From Tissierellia bacterium (GTDB taxonomy: Bacteria > Bacillota > Clostridia > Tissierellales > Tissierellaceae), in NCBI GenBank assembly GCA_012520755.1, contig JAAYNS010000010.1:1-52103 (forward strand): a stretch of 52,103 nucleotides of DNA. Direction: 5' to 3'. The notes below the pieces were generated by a model. It was not told where the DNA came from. It searched no databases and worked only from the letters and a program-made list of their open reading frames with translations. The position numbers and the translations under genes are program-made. Positions within the stretch are counted from its first letter, which is position 1; every line of letters begins with the position of its first letter. Of this stretch, positions 7,481-16,101 are shown one piece after another.

Positions 7481-8668
7481 CTACAGTATCCCCATTTCCT
7501 TTCCTACCAACTCAAATACCCTTACTGCTTCGTCTAGTTGGGTTTTTGTGTGAGCTGCAGTTACCATACATCTTACCCTTCCAGTTCCTTTTGGTACAGT
7601 TGGGAAGACTATTCCTGAAACAAATACCCCATTATTCATTAACTTTTTACTAAATTCCATAGTTTTAGCTTCATCTCCTATGATTACAGGAGTAATCGGA
7701 GTTTGACTATTGCCTGTATTAAATCCTAATCCACCAAGTTTTTCTTTAAAGTATCTTGAATTTTCCCAAAGTTTGTCTGTATATTCAGTTGATTCCATCA
7801 GCATTTTGATAGCTTCAATTATTGCTCCTGCTGATGCTGGTGTCATTGTTGTTGAGAACAATACTGGTCTGGCTCTATGATTTAACCAATCATACATTGT
7901 CTGTGAACCAGCAACATATCCACCCACTACACCAATTGCTTTTGACAAAGTTCCTATACTAAAATCTACTCTCCCATGTAAATTAAAATGGTCAACAGTT
8001 CCTCTTCCGCTTTCACCCAGTACTCCAGATCCATGGGCATCATCCACATATGTCATAGCCTCATATTTTTCAGCTAGTTCAACAATTTCAGGTAATTTTG
8101 CAATATCTCCGTCCATGCTAAATACACCATCAGTTATAATCATAATGTTTTTATACTTATCTCTATTTTCTCTTAAAACCTCTTCTAAGCTATCCATATT
8201 TGAATGCTTGTAAATTGCTCTATCAGCTTTTGAAAGCCTTGTTCCATCTATAATTGAAGCGTGATTCAACTCATCTGAAACAATCAAGTCCCCAGCTTCT
8301 GTTACAGCTTGTATAGTACCAGCATTACAATTAAAGCCAGATTGATATATAAAAGCTGCTTCCTCTCTCTTAAACTTAGCAAGTAATGCTTCTAGATCCT
8401 CATGGATTTTCATATTTCCAATTATTGTTCTAACAGCACCAGCCCCTGCCCCATACTTCTCAACAGCTTCTATAGATGCTTTTTTTAATCTTGGATGATT
8501 TGAAAAGCCTAAATAATTGTTTGATGATAGGTTTATTACCTTCTTCCCATTTAAAATAACCTCTGCTTCACTTGGGGTTTCCAAAACAGGAAGTTCCCTA
8601 TAGACACCTTGATCCTTCAACTCCTGAATTTTTTCTTTTAAAAAGCCTAATTCATGTACATTTGACAA
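7481..8668 (-). CDS. kbl: Glycine C-acetyltransferase (2-amino-3-ketobutyrate CoA ligase)
   Basis: A 395-residue PLP enzyme of the alpha-oxoamine synthase family. With CoA it splits 2-amino-3-ketobutyrate (from threonine) into glycine and acetyl-CoA, or runs in reverse. Motifs are [15 protein letters not shown], the substrate-side [25 protein letters not shown] and [18 protein letters not shown] with the PLP lysine at residue 243. Close relatives (BioF, HemA) share the fold; the [13 protein letters not shown] and [11 protein letters not shown] segments fit Kbl best. The start is TTG at 8666-8668 behind GGGGAGGCGTTTATA. No threonine dehydrogenase gene is adjacent. Its product, glycine, is the ligand of the riboswitch and the substrate of the grd operon 5 kb away. 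Confidence 0.88.
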   Translation of the reverse strand: MSNVHELGFLKEKIQELKDQGVYRELPVLETPSEAEVILNGKKVINLSSNNYLGFSNHPRLKKASIEAVEKYGAGAGAVRTIIGNMKIHEDLEALLAKFKREEAAFIYQSGFNCNAGTIQAVTEAGDLIVSDELNHASIIDGTRLSKADRAIYKHSNMDSLEEVLRENRDKYKNIMIITDGVFSMDGDIAKLPEIVELAEKYEAMTYVDDAHGSGVLGESGRGTVDHFNLHGRVDFSIGTLSKAIGVVGGYVAGSQTMYDWLNHRARPVLFSTTMTPASAGAIIEAIKMLMESTEYTDKLWENSRYFKEKLGGLGFNTGNSQTPITPVIIGDEAKTMEFSKKLMNNGVFVSGIVFPTVPKGTGRVRCMVTAAHTKTQLDEAVRVFELVGKEMGIL

Positions 8669-8740
8669 TATAAACGCCTCCCCGATACATTAATCATTAT
8701 GATGCATTTTTATACTAATATGAACTACTACTTTACTATG

Positions 8741-8771
8741 ATTATAACATAGAAATTTATATAATTATCAA
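8741..8771 (-). promoter_or_regulatory. Probable promoter of kbl
   Basis: Minus strand TTGATA (8766-8771), a 19-base spacer and TGTTATAAT, i.e. an extended -10 with a perfect TATAAT at 8741-8746. It would give a leader of about 65 bases before the kbl TTG start. Confidence 0.5.
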
Positions 8772-8789
8772 GATTGTTAAAAATTTATT

Positions 8790-9749
8790 TTACTTTAACA
8801 ATTTATTTATTAATTCTTTATTATTCTTCTCTTCTATATTATTTAATGCGTTAATAGCATTTCTTTTGAATATTTTTTTACCCCTCCAAGAGCCTGCCAT
8901 ATGTCCGTATTTGTTTTTAAACTCCTTGTTAGAAATTACTAGCATTTCTTTTAAATCAATTGATCCTTTTGTTACATAAGGTATAAATTCTTCATGTTTA
9001 GATTTTTCTGCATCCTTGTTCTTTGGGCATACCAGTTGACAGGTATCACATCCATATATCTTTACACCCATTCTTTTCTTTAAGTCTATATCAATTTCAT
9101 CTTTGGTCTGGGTAAGATAAGAAATACATCTTTTGGGATTTAATCTATGTGAATCCTCTAAAGCATTTGTTGGGCAAGCTGTCAAACACAATTCGCAATC
9201 TCCACATTGGTTTTCAACTATATCGTCAAAGTCATCTATTTCTAAGTCTGTCAACATGTAGCCAATAAAAATAAAAGAACCATATCTTTGGTTAATGATA
9301 TTGCAGTTCTTCCCATAGTAACCCATCCCTGCCTTGTATGCTAATTCCCTATCAATTAGGGGGCCTGTATCTACATAAGCCTTATAATCAAAGTCCTGAA
9401 CCTTGTTTATTTCTTTTGCAAGTTGGACTAATTTATCCATTACAACCCTATGATAATCTACTCCCCAAGAGGATCTTGATAAACTACCCCTTAACTTATA
9501 ATTAGCCTTCTGCCTATAATCTACATTATATGATAGACCTATAACTATTATTGTTTTACAATTTTCCATAGTTAACTTAGGATCTATTCTTTTTCTTAAG
9601 TCAGTTTCTTCAAATTCAGTAGCCTTATTGTTTTCATATCTATATTTTAAATACTCTTCCAAATTGAATAGGGGTAAAGCATCCGTAAATCCGATCGCAT
9701 CTATATTAAGTTCTTTTGATTTCTTGATAATAATCTCTTTTAAATCCAT
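8790..9749 (-). CDS. queG: Epoxyqueuosine reductase
   Basis: A 319-residue cobalamin- and Fe-S-dependent enzyme that makes the last step of queuosine synthesis, reducing epoxyqueuosine in tRNA. Motifs are KAYVDTGPLIDRELAYKAG with the catalytic aspartate, GMGYYGKN, and two ferredoxin-type clusters: CGDCELCLTACPTNAL and YGCDTCQLVCPKN. The C-terminus (SWRGKKIFKRNAINALNN) is a single HEAT-like repeat, so the protein is shorter than the ~380-residue Bacillus form. The ATG follows AAAGGATGTATACAG. It is isolated, divergent from rodA. A weak minus-strand promoter (TTGACA at 9885-9890) lies upstream. Confidence 0.93.
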   Translation of the reverse strand: MDLKEIIIKKSKELNIDAIGFTDALPLFNLEEYLKYRYENNKATEFEETDLRKRIDPKLTMENCKTIIVIGLSYNVDYRQKANYKLRGSLSRSSWGVDYHRVVMDKLVQLAKEINKVQDFDYKAYVDTGPLIDRELAYKAGMGYYGKNCNIINQRYGSFIFIGYMLTDLEIDDFDDIVENQCGDCELCLTACPTNALEDSHRLNPKRCISYLTQTKDEIDIDLKKRMGVKIYGCDTCQLVCPKNKDAEKSKHEEFIPYVTKGSIDLKEMLVISNKEFKNKYGHMAGSWRGKKIFKRNAINALNNIEEKNNKELINKLLK

Positions 9750-9901
9750 CTGTATACATCCTTTTAGATAATTATATCATAAAATAATTATTTCATTATA
9801 GGCTAATTAAAACAAAAAGCCCAACAATATATCCTAATATGTTTTATGATAAATACTGGCAATAATCTTTTTCATTTTTTTATATGTCAAAGATGAATAT
9901 A

Positions 9902-9910
9902 TGATATAAT
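9902..9910 (+). promoter_or_regulatory. Extended -10 promoter of rodA
   Basis: TGATATAAT on the plus strand combines a TG extension with a perfect TATAAT (9905-9910). No good -35 is present, as expected for an extended -10. Transcription would begin near 9917, about 30 bases before the rodA start. Confidence 0.5.
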
Positions 9911-9945
9911 TGTTTATTATATATAAAAAAGCAAAGGAACAAAGA

Positions 9946-11061
9946 ATGTTTAATTTAAGAAAAAAAGCCTTTAAAAAATTTGATTTTATATTACTTTTTA
10001 CAATCATTGCCCTATGCATCTTTGGGTTTACAATACTAAAATCTGCCACATTAAGCTATAGTAATCCAAACCAATATCTTAAATCACAAGTTGTGGCTAC
10101 ATTGCTTGGTTTTGTTGCAATAATAATACTTATACTCCTTGACCACCAGTTTTTAGGTAAAATGTACCTACCAATCTATATGGTGTGTATAGTATTGCTA
10201 ATAGCTGTATTAGTTGCAGGAACAGGGGATGACCAATGGGGAGCCAAATCTTGGCTATACATTGGTAGTTTTGGATTTCAGCCATCTGAATTTGTAAAGA
10301 TTGGTTTAATAATTTCATTAGCAAAATTTACTGATATAAATAAAGAAAGCTTAAATGAACCTTTTACACTATTAAAGGTTCTAGGATTTGCTTTTTTTCC
10401 GGTTTTGCTTATACTAATGCAACCAGATGCAGGTACAGCAATGGTTTTTATATTCTTTATAGCTGGGATGCTTTTTGTGGCAGGCGTAAAATGGAAATAT
10501 ATCGGACATGCATTACTTGTTGGACTATTAAGTTTACCAGTCATTTGGATGAATTTAGATACATACCAAAAAAATCGTATATTTGATTTCTTGGATCCTG
10601 AACGTGATCCTTTAGGAAGTGGTTATCAAGGCCTACAAGCTAAAATTGCTGTTGGTAGTGGTAAACTATTTGGAAGAGGATTATTTAATGGTACCCAAAA
10701 CCAGTACAACTATATACCAGAAAAACATACAGATTTCATTTTTGCAGTCTTAGTAGAAGAATTAGGATTTGTTGGTGGGGCTACATTAATCTTACTCTAC
10801 TATATTATGATTAGGCGTATAATCAGAACTTCAAAGAACTGTACGGATCTTTTCGGTTCATTAATGTGTATTGGATTTGCAGCAATGTTCCTGTTCCATA
10901 TTTTTGAAAACATTGGTATGACAATAGGATTGATGCCTATAACAGGTATCCCCCTACCATTCTTCAGTCATGGTGGAACATTCCAACTTACAAACTTAAT
11001 ATGCATAGGTATAATTCTTAGTGTAGGACTTCATAGAGAAGGCTTAAGTTTTGAAAAATAG
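9946..11061 (+). CDS. rodA: RodA/FtsW/SpoVE (SEDS) peptidoglycan polymerase
   Basis: A 371-residue polytopic membrane protein with about ten hydrophobic segments. Members of the SEDS family polymerise glycan strands from lipid II together with a class B penicillin-binding protein. Family hallmarks are AKSWLYIGSFGFQPSEFVKIGLII, LILMQPDAGTAMVF (with the family aspartate), GSGYQGLQAKIAVGSG, KHTDFIFAVLVEELGFVGG and ITGIPLPFFSHGGT. The last motif and the GRGLFNGTQ segment favour RodA over FtsW, but the partner PBP is not in the window, so the exact paralogue is inferred. I chose the ATG at 9946 (MFNLRKK) behind AAAGGAACAAAGA; an upstream TTG at 9910 overlaps the promoter. An NlpC/P60 hydrolase follows after its own promoter. 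Confidence 0.88.
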   Translation: MFNLRKKAFKKFDFILLFTIIALCIFGFTILKSATLSYSNPNQYLKSQVVATLLGFVAIIILILLDHQFLGKMYLPIYMVCIVLLIAVLVAGTGDDQWGAKSWLYIGSFGFQPSEFVKIGLIISLAKFTDINKESLNEPFTLLKVLGFAFFPVLLILMQPDAGTAMVFIFFIAGMLFVAGVKWKYIGHALLVGLLSLPVIWMNLDTYQKNRIFDFLDPERDPLGSGYQGLQAKIAVGSGKLFGRGLFNGTQNQYNYIPEKHTDFIFAVLVEELGFVGGATLILLYYIMIRRIIRTSKNCTDLFGSLMCIGFAAMFLFHIFENIGMTIGLMPITGIPLPFFSHGGTFQLTNLICIGIILSVGLHREGLSFEK

Positions 11062-11111
11062 CTATGGAATAAACTACCACTAAAATGTTACAAAAAAGTT
11101 ACAAATACTCC

Positions 11112-11140
11112 TTGTATTTTAGAATTAGATTCTATATACT
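11112..11140 (+). promoter_or_regulatory. Promoter of the NlpC/P60 gene
   Basis: TTGTAT (11112-11117), a 17-base spacer and TATACT (11135-11140) on the plus strand. It gives a leader of about 50 bases. The -35 region also forms one arm of an 11-bp inverted repeat whose other arm covers the ribosome binding site (11180-11190). Confidence 0.6.
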
Positions 11141-11198
11141 GTTATGTAAAGAACATACTGTAATGAAAAGAGTTGATTCAATACAAGGAGGCGTTTTT

Positions 11199-12209
11199 TT
11201 GCAAAAGAAAAAATCTGTATTAAGTACAACATTAGCAATTGCCTTATCTGGAGTATTGACATTTACCCCATCATCAACCTATGCAGTATTAGGTGATCAG
11301 GTATTAAATGAAGGAATGACTCATCCAGATGTAAAGGTTTTACAAGAGGAATTAAAAAGCTTAGGATATTATGAGCTAGAAAATACAACTACATATTATG
11401 ATGAAGAGACAGCACAATCTGTGAGGGCATTTCAAATTAAAAACAACTTAGAAATAAATGGAAGCTTTGATTTGCCAACTTATGAAATGTTAATGAATGT
11501 GAAAAATGGGAATAATGAAGGGCAAAATCTTGCAACAAATTCAGGAGAAAGTAATGCTAGTAAGCTGACATTCCATAGGACACTTAGCTTAAAGGATACT
11601 GGCACAGATGTAAACAGACTCCAAGAAGCATTAAAAGCAATGGGTTATTTAGATATTGATAATTGCACTAATTATTTTGGAGAACAAACCAAATCAGCAT
11701 TGATAACTTTTCAAGAAGATAATGGACTTGTTCCAGATGGAATAGCTGGATTAAGAAGTATTGAAGCAATAAACAAGGTATTAACAGGAAGAGGTATTGC
11801 ACTTCCTGAGCCGTCAAGGGGCTCTGAAATAGGAAGTTCAGCTTCTGAAATCATAGCAACTGCTAAAAAATATCTAGGAACTCGTTATAAGTTTGGTGGG
11901 TCAACACCAAAAGGATTTGATTGCTCAGGTTTCACATCTTATGTTTTTAAACAACATGGTATTAGTCTACCTAGAGCGACAACTGGACAAGCTACAGTAG
12001 GTACAAAGGTTTCAAAATCCGATTTGCAACCTGGAGACTTAGTAATATTTAGTAATACATATAAGTCCGGACCAAGTCATGCAGGTATTTACTTGGGAGA
12101 TGGACAATTCATTCACTCTAGTTCAGCAGGGTCTGGCGGAGTAATAATATCAAGTATTAACACAAACTATTATACGCGTCATTTTTCATACGGAAGAAGA
12201 GTTCTTTAA
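11199..12209 (+). CDS. Secreted NlpC/P60 peptidoglycan hydrolase with two PG-binding domains
   Basis: A 336-residue exported cell-wall hydrolase. Residues 1-29 are a signal peptide (MQKKKSVLSTTLAIALSG ... STYA), probably cut after Ala29. Two peptidoglycan-binding-1 domains follow (HPDVKVLQEELKSLGYY near 42 and DTGTDVNRLQEALKAMGY near 133). The C-terminal NlpC/P60 domain has the catalytic cysteine in GFDCSGFTSYVF (Cys242) and histidine in PSHAGIYLGDG (His294). Such enzymes cut gamma-D-Glu-diaminopimelate bonds in stem peptides. The start is a TTG at 11199, placed 8 bases after a perfect AAGGAGG; longer in-frame starts would bury the signal peptide. It has its own promoter behind rodA and shares a terminator with tdk. 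Confidence 0.92.
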   Translation: MQKKKSVLSTTLAIALSGVLTFTPSSTYAVLGDQVLNEGMTHPDVKVLQEELKSLGYYELENTTTYYDEETAQSVRAFQIKNNLEINGSFDLPTYEMLMNVKNGNNEGQNLATNSGESNASKLTFHRTLSLKDTGTDVNRLQEALKAMGYLDIDNCTNYFGEQTKSALITFQEDNGLVPDGIAGLRSIEAINKVLTGRGIALPEPSRGSEIGSSASEIIATAKKYLGTRYKFGGSTPKGFDCSGFTSYVFKQHGISLPRATTGQATVGTKVSKSDLQPGDLVIFSNTYKSGPSHAGIYLGDGQFIHSSSAGSGGVIISSINTNYYTRHFSYGRRVL

Positions 12210-12213
12210 AAAT

Positions 12214-12244
12214 AAAAGGTTGTCCCATTTTGGGACAACCTTTT
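12214..12244. terminator. Bidirectional terminator between the NlpC/P60 gene and tdk
   Basis: AAAAGGTTGTCCCA (12214-12227) and its complement (12231-12244) form a long stem with T-runs on both strands. It serves the two convergent genes; its last base is the last base of the tdk stop codon. Confidence 0.9.
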
Positions 12245-12861
12245 TATTTTAGATCTTCAAATGAAACCTGGTTTTTGTTTACAAGAGCATCTTCTATTTT
12301 TTTCTCTATCAAAAAGCATTTTCTGCATAGAGGTTCATACTCATTAGTTGCACCTATCACAACTCTTTCTGTGTCCTTAGTTTTTCTATGACTAACCCAA
12401 GCGTCTGTTCCGCATTTTACACAAACTGCATGATGTTTAGTTAAATAATCGGATATAGGCATCAACTCTTTTAAAACTTCAAATGGTTCACCACTAAAAT
12501 CCATGTCAAGTCCAGCTAATATAATAGTTATTTCATTTTCCAACATATCCTTAAATCCAGCAATTATCTTTTCTATTTTGCCCCCTAAAAATTGAACTTC
12601 ATCTATAGCTATAACATCAGGCTTATAATCCTTGCATACTTCTAAAACACCATCTATATCTTCTACTAAAATGGCTTCTAAAGAAGTTTCATCATGAGTA
12701 ATTATTTCAGAAGTTGTATACCTAGTATCCAAAGCTGGCTTAAAGGCCAAAGTTTTATATCCTGCTATTTTAAATCTCTTTACATCCTTCTCAAGGCTTG
12801 ATGTCTTCCCCGAAAACATTGATCCTGTATGAATAATTAATTTCCCTTTATATTGATGCAA
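12244..12861 (-). CDS. tdk: Thymidine kinase (type II)
   Basis: A 205-residue kinase that phosphorylates thymidine (and deoxyuridine) with ATP in the salvage pathway. The P-loop is HTGSMFSGKTSSLEK, the Walker B-like motif is VIAIDEVQFLGG, and the lasso/substrate region is DMDFSGEPFEVLKELMPISD. A structural zinc site is formed by CVKCG and CRKC near residues 147-150 and 182-185. The start is TTG behind GGAGGTCGTCGAAC. The gene is divergent from the ABC importer; the TATAAT that could serve it (12892-12897, minus) lies in a 12-bp inverted repeat. Confidence 0.93.
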   Translation of the reverse strand: MHQYKGKLIIHTGSMFSGKTSSLEKDVKRFKIAGYKTLAFKPALDTRYTTSEIITHDETSLEAILVEDIDGVLEVCKDYKPDVIAIDEVQFLGGKIEKIIAGFKDMLENEITIILAGLDMDFSGEPFEVLKELMPISDYLTKHHAVCVKCGTDAWVSHRKTKDTERVVIGATNEYEPLCRKCFLIEKKIEDALVNKNQVSFEDLK

Positions 12862-12883
12862 GTTCGACGACCTCCTTTTATTG

Positions 12884-12913
12884 ACTTATATATTATAGCA
12901 CTAATATATAAGT
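12884..12913. repeat. AT-rich inverted repeat between divergent tdk and ABC importer
   Basis: ACTTATATATTA (12884-12895) and its exact complement (12902-12913) flank TAGCAC. The left arm and loop contain TATAAT for the minus strand, so this may be an operator for tdk or for the importer. A run of five Ts follows on the plus strand, but the stem has almost no G/C, so a terminator is less likely. Confidence 0.5.
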
Positions 12914-13007
12914 TTTTGTTTAGAATTTATATTAAATATCCTATATATTCACCAAAGCCAGCATATATGAATAAAATGGATTATGATTTCGTAATAGGAG
13001 TGATCGT

Positions 13008-13787
13008 ATGGACAAAAGTCAAATCGTGTCTTTGAACAATATAAATATGGTATACCATACAATAGAAGAGGAAACCCATGCTATTAAAGATATAAACTTA
13101 AATATCTATGACGGTGAAATAATAGGAGTAGTAGGACCCAGTGGATGTGGAAAATCAACCCTATTATCAATAATCGCCGGTCTTATTAAACCTACCAGTG
13201 GCTATGTAAAAGTAAAGGGCCAATTAGTAGAAAAACCTCTCAAAAATATAGGTTATATGTTTCAAAGGGATCAGCTCTTTGAATGGAGAAATATATTGGA
13301 TAATGTGGTGTTGGGATTAGAAATACAAGACAAAGTGGATGAAAGTGTTTTAAGGAAAGCAAAGGAATTATTAAGTAATTATGGATTAAGTGATTTTCTG
13401 TACTCTTATCCTTATCAACTTTCTGGAGGAATGAGGCAAAGGGCAGCTTTGGCAAGAACTATGATCTTAAATCCCGACTTGCTTCTACTTGACGAACCCT
13501 TTTCAGCCCTTGATTATCAAACAAGACTTGCTATCTCAGACGAAGTTGGCATCATATTAAGACAAAATAAAAAGACGGCAATTCTTGTTACCCATGATAT
13601 TGCAGAGGCCATCAGCCTTTGTGACAGTATTGCAATTATGAGCAATAGGCCCGGTAGGATTAAGGATATAATTGATATTAAACTAAGTTGTGACCAAGAA
13701 CCAAGCCCAATCAAATTAAGGGAAGCTCCAGAATTTAGACATTATTTCAATAAAATATGGAAGGAGCTAGATATACATGTCAGATAA
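13008..13787 (+). CDS. ABC transporter ATP-binding protein (NitT/TauT type)
   Basis: A 259-residue ATPase of the SsuB/TauB/ThiZ-like group. Walker A is GPSGCGKSTLL (near residue 45), the Q-loop is FQRDQLFEWRN, the signature is LSGGMRQRAALARTM, Walker B is LLLLDEPFSALD and the H-loop is ILVTHDIAEA. The C-terminal tail (SPIKLREAPEFRHYFNKIWKEL) is characteristic of the NitT/TauT family, whose members import nitrate, sulfonates, thiamine precursors or similar small molecules. The substrate cannot be read from the ATPase. The ATG follows AGGAGTGATCGT. It overlaps the permease gene by 11 bases. Confidence 0.9.
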   Translation: MDKSQIVSLNNINMVYHTIEEETHAIKDINLNIYDGEIIGVVGPSGCGKSTLLSIIAGLIKPTSGYVKVKGQLVEKPLKNIGYMFQRDQLFEWRNILDNVVLGLEIQDKVDESVLRKAKELLSNYGLSDFLYSYPYQLSGGMRQRAALARTMILNPDLLLLDEPFSALDYQTRLAISDEVGIILRQNKKTAILVTHDIAEAISLCDSIAIMSNRPGRIKDIIDIKLSCDQEPSPIKLREAPEFRHYFNKIWKELDIHVR

Positions 13788-14580
13788 TTTTTCAAATGAA
13801 CACAAAAAGTATATTGCCAAAATCAAAAGTGAAAATAGAATTGTTTCTATAACACAAGTTGGTGTGTTGATTGTATTATTAGGTCTATGGGAGATTGCCG
13901 GGCAACTAGGTTGGATAGATACTTTCCTTACTAGCTATCCTTCAAAAATATGGATGCTTTTTATTAATTATGTAGTAGATGGGCAGCTATTTTATCATAT
14001 AGCCATATCTCTGTCTGAAACTATAATAGGATTTGTCTTGGGTACATTCATGGGCGTAATCATTGCCATACTCCTATGGTGGTCAAAGTTTTGGTCAAGA
14101 GTACTAGACCCTTATATGGTAGTCTTAAATGCTCTTCCAAAAACAGCTTTAGCTCCAATTTTTATAATACTATTTGGAGCAGGATATAAAGGTATAATTG
14201 CAACAGCCATATCAGTATCATTAGTTGTTACAATATTAAACATGTTTATAAGCTACCAATCAGTAGACGATGACAAAATAAAACTACTAAATACCTTTGG
14301 TGCTACTAAGTTCCAAATACTATCAAAGGTGGTAATCCCATATTCAATTCCTGATTTAATAAGTACTTTAAAAGTAAATATTGGACTTTCATGGGTTGGA
14401 GTTATAGTTGGTGAATTCCTTGTATCTAAGGCTGGACTTGGATACTTAATTGTATACGGAACTCAAGTATTTAAGATGGACTTAGTCATGATGAATGTAG
14501 GTGTTTTAGCCTTTCTATCTGCTATTATGTACAAGATAGTTGCATCCATAGAAGCAAAATTAACAAAATGGAAAAAATAA
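13777..14580 (+). CDS. ABC transporter permease (NitT/TauT type)
   Basis: A 267-residue permease with about six membrane segments. The coupling-helix region is VLNALPKTALAPIFIILFGAG followed by LLNTFGATKFQILSKVVIPYSIPD, the EAA-type motif of SsuC/TauC-like permeases, and later LKVNIGLSWVGVIVGEFL. It overlaps the ATPase gene by 11 bases and begins at an ATG behind GGAGCTAGATATAC. No substrate-binding protein gene accompanies the pair: a terminator follows directly, and upstream is tdk. The binding protein must be encoded elsewhere, so the substrate is unknown. Confidence 0.9.
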   Translation: MSDNFSNEHKKYIAKIKSENRIVSITQVGVLIVLLGLWEIAGQLGWIDTFLTSYPSKIWMLFINYVVDGQLFYHIAISLSETIIGFVLGTFMGVIIAILLWWSKFWSRVLDPYMVVLNALPKTALAPIFIILFGAGYKGIIATAISVSLVVTILNMFISYQSVDDDKIKLLNTFGATKFQILSKVVIPYSIPDLISTLKVNIGLSWVGVIVGEFLVSKAGLGYLIVYGTQVFKMDLVMMNVGVLAFLSAIMYKIVASIEAKLTKWKK

Positions 14581-14600
14581 GTCCTTTAAAAGCTAGCAAA

Positions 14601-14640
14601 AAAGACCACGCTAAAGAGTGAAATCTTTAATGTGGTTTTA
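14601..14640 (+). terminator. Terminator after the ABC permease
   Basis: ACCAC (14605-14609) with GTGGT (14632-14636) and TAAAGA (14612-14617) with TCTTTA (14624-14629) form an interrupted stem followed by TTTTATATTTT. It lies about 25 bases past the permease stop. Confidence 0.7.
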
Positions 14641-14699
14641 TATTTTACATATGCAAACACCTTAACTATATTCGAACAATTGATATTTCAAAAAGGCCT

Positions 14700-14733
14700 A
14701 AAAAAATGGCCTAGCCGTAAATACAGCTATGCC
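14700..14733 (-). terminator. Terminator after the cyclophilin gene
   Basis: On the minus strand GGC-A-TAGC pairs with GCTA-G-GCC (one mismatch, 10-base loop) and is followed by ATTTTTTT. Confidence 0.75.
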
Positions 14734-14739
14734 AATTTT

Positions 14740-15345
14740 TTACTCATATTCAACTATCTTTATACTTTCTATGACTACTGGTTCAATAGGTTTACTATTG
14801 CGGTCTACTTTTACTGCTGCTATTTTATCGACTATGTCCATGCCTTCATATACATGGCCAAAAACAGTGTGTTTGTAATCTAGCCAACATGTTCCACCAA
14901 ATTCTTCATATGCATCAGCGACTTCATCAGGATATCCTTTCTTTTCTCCTAATTGTCTCATCTGCTTTATTAATTCTTTTTCTGTTTCTGTTTTTTGCAC
15001 TATAAAGAATTGACTGCCATTTGTCCCAGGGCCTGCATTAGCCATAGACAAGGCTCCTCTAATATTCCTATAATTAATATCAAATTCATCTTCAAATGAC
15101 TTACCCCAAATACTCTCTCCACCTCTGCCAGTCCCTTGAGGATCGCCACCTTGTATCATAAATTCATTCATTACTCTATGAAATGTGACATTATCATAAT
15201 ATCCATTTCTACTATGAGTTTTAAAGTTCTCGACAGCTTTAGGAGCTATTTCAGGAAAAAATCTAACTTTTATATCCCCATAATTTGTACTGATTATCCC
15301 TACTTCTTCTCCTACCTTTGGTAAATTTAATTGTTCTAAAGCCAT
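14740..15345 (-). CDS. Cyclophilin-type peptidyl-prolyl cis-trans isomerase
   Basis: A 201-residue cytoplasmic prolyl isomerase. The family motifs are VTFHRVMNEFMIQGGDPQGTG with the catalytic arginine, GALSMANAGPGTNGSQFFI and DYKHTVFGHVYEGMDIVDKI. An insertion of about 25 residues (ELIKQMRQLGEKKGYPDEVA) lies between the second and third motifs, as in many clostridial PpiB-like proteins. I start it at MALEQLNLPK because GGAGGGAAAT immediately precedes that ATG; the long upstream in-frame extension overlaps the next gene. No signal peptide. It is 35 bases after the TrhA-like gene. Confidence 0.93.
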   Translation of the reverse strand: MALEQLNLPKVGEEVGIISTNYGDIKVRFFPEIAPKAVENFKTHSRNGYYDNVTFHRVMNEFMIQGGDPQGTGRGGESIWGKSFEDEFDINYRNIRGALSMANAGPGTNGSQFFIVQKTETEKELIKQMRQLGEKKGYPDEVADAYEEFGGTCWLDYKHTVFGHVYEGMDIVDKIAAVKVDRNSKPIEPVVIESIKIVEYE

Positions 15346-15380
15346 ATTTCCCTCCAAATATAAATATTTTTTCTTATCTT

Positions 15381-16022
15381 TTATGCAAGATAAAAGAAAA
15401 TCCCTAAAAACTGAGATACAGAAGCTGCCAAAACAAACAGATGCCATATTGCATGATTGTAGGGTATTTTCTTACTTGTATAAAATATAGTACCCACAGT
15501 ATACAATAGTCCTCCTAGCAATATCCAATAGAAAAAATGAATATCTGTTGCATTAATTATATATTTTATAGGAAATACAGCAAGCCATCCCATACCAATA
15601 TATAAGAGCAAAGAAAACACTTTATACTTATCATATTTTCCATAGGTGAAAATTTTAAAAGTTACACCTAATATAGCTATTGCCCATATAGCTACTAGCA
15701 TTACAATTTTTAGTCTTCCTTCCAAAGTTAATAATACTATAGGAGTATAGGTACCAGCAATAAATAAAAATATTGAAGAGTGATCAAATACCCTTAGAAT
15801 TTCCTTAACTTTTGTAATAGTGAAGCTATGGTATAGGGTTGACGACAGGAACATCAATATAATACAGGCTCCATAAATACTGAAGCCCACTATGGATGAC
15901 ACATTCTTCTCTTTTATTGCATAGTAGAGCAAGAGAGTCAATGCAACTATTCCAAATACAACTCCTATTCCATGTGTTACCCCATTAAATACTTCTTCTT
16001 TTTTAGAATATTTTTTTAGCAT
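15381..16022 (-). CDS. TrhA/hemolysin III family membrane protein
   Basis: A 213-residue protein with seven hydrophobic segments, of the PAQR/hemolysin III family. Conserved features are the N-terminal EEVFNGVTHGIG, SSTLYHSF, FDHSSIFLFIAGTYTPIVL and the C-terminal NHAIWHLFVLAAS, which together carry the histidine/aspartate/serine metal site typical of the family. Relatives in Bacillus and E. coli affect membrane-lipid homeostasis; the haemolysin name is historical. The ATG follows GAAAGGAGCTATTA. It lies between map and the cyclophilin gene on the same strand. Confidence 0.9.
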   Translation of the reverse strand: MLKKYSKKEEVFNGVTHGIGVVFGIVALTLLLYYAIKEKNVSSIVGFSIYGACIILMFLSSTLYHSFTITKVKEILRVFDHSSIFLFIAGTYTPIVLLTLEGRLKIVMLVAIWAIAILGVTFKIFTYGKYDKYKVFSLLLYIGMGWLAVFPIKYIINATDIHFFYWILLGGLLYTVGTIFYTSKKIPYNHAIWHLFVLAASVSQFLGIFFYLA

Positions 16023-16101
16023 TAATAGCTCCTTTCATAACAAACAAAAAGCAGAATTCTTTAGCTAATCCTTAAATATCAAACATATATCTATTGTTAC
16101 T

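Noticed and set aside
9834-10049. Minus-strand open frame upstream of queG
   Set aside because: It overlaps the start of rodA on the opposite strand and lacks a ribosome binding site.
14632-14883. Plus-strand open frame between the ABC permease and the cyclophilin gene
   Set aside because: It begins inside a terminator, covers a second terminator and is antisense to the cyclophilin C-terminus.
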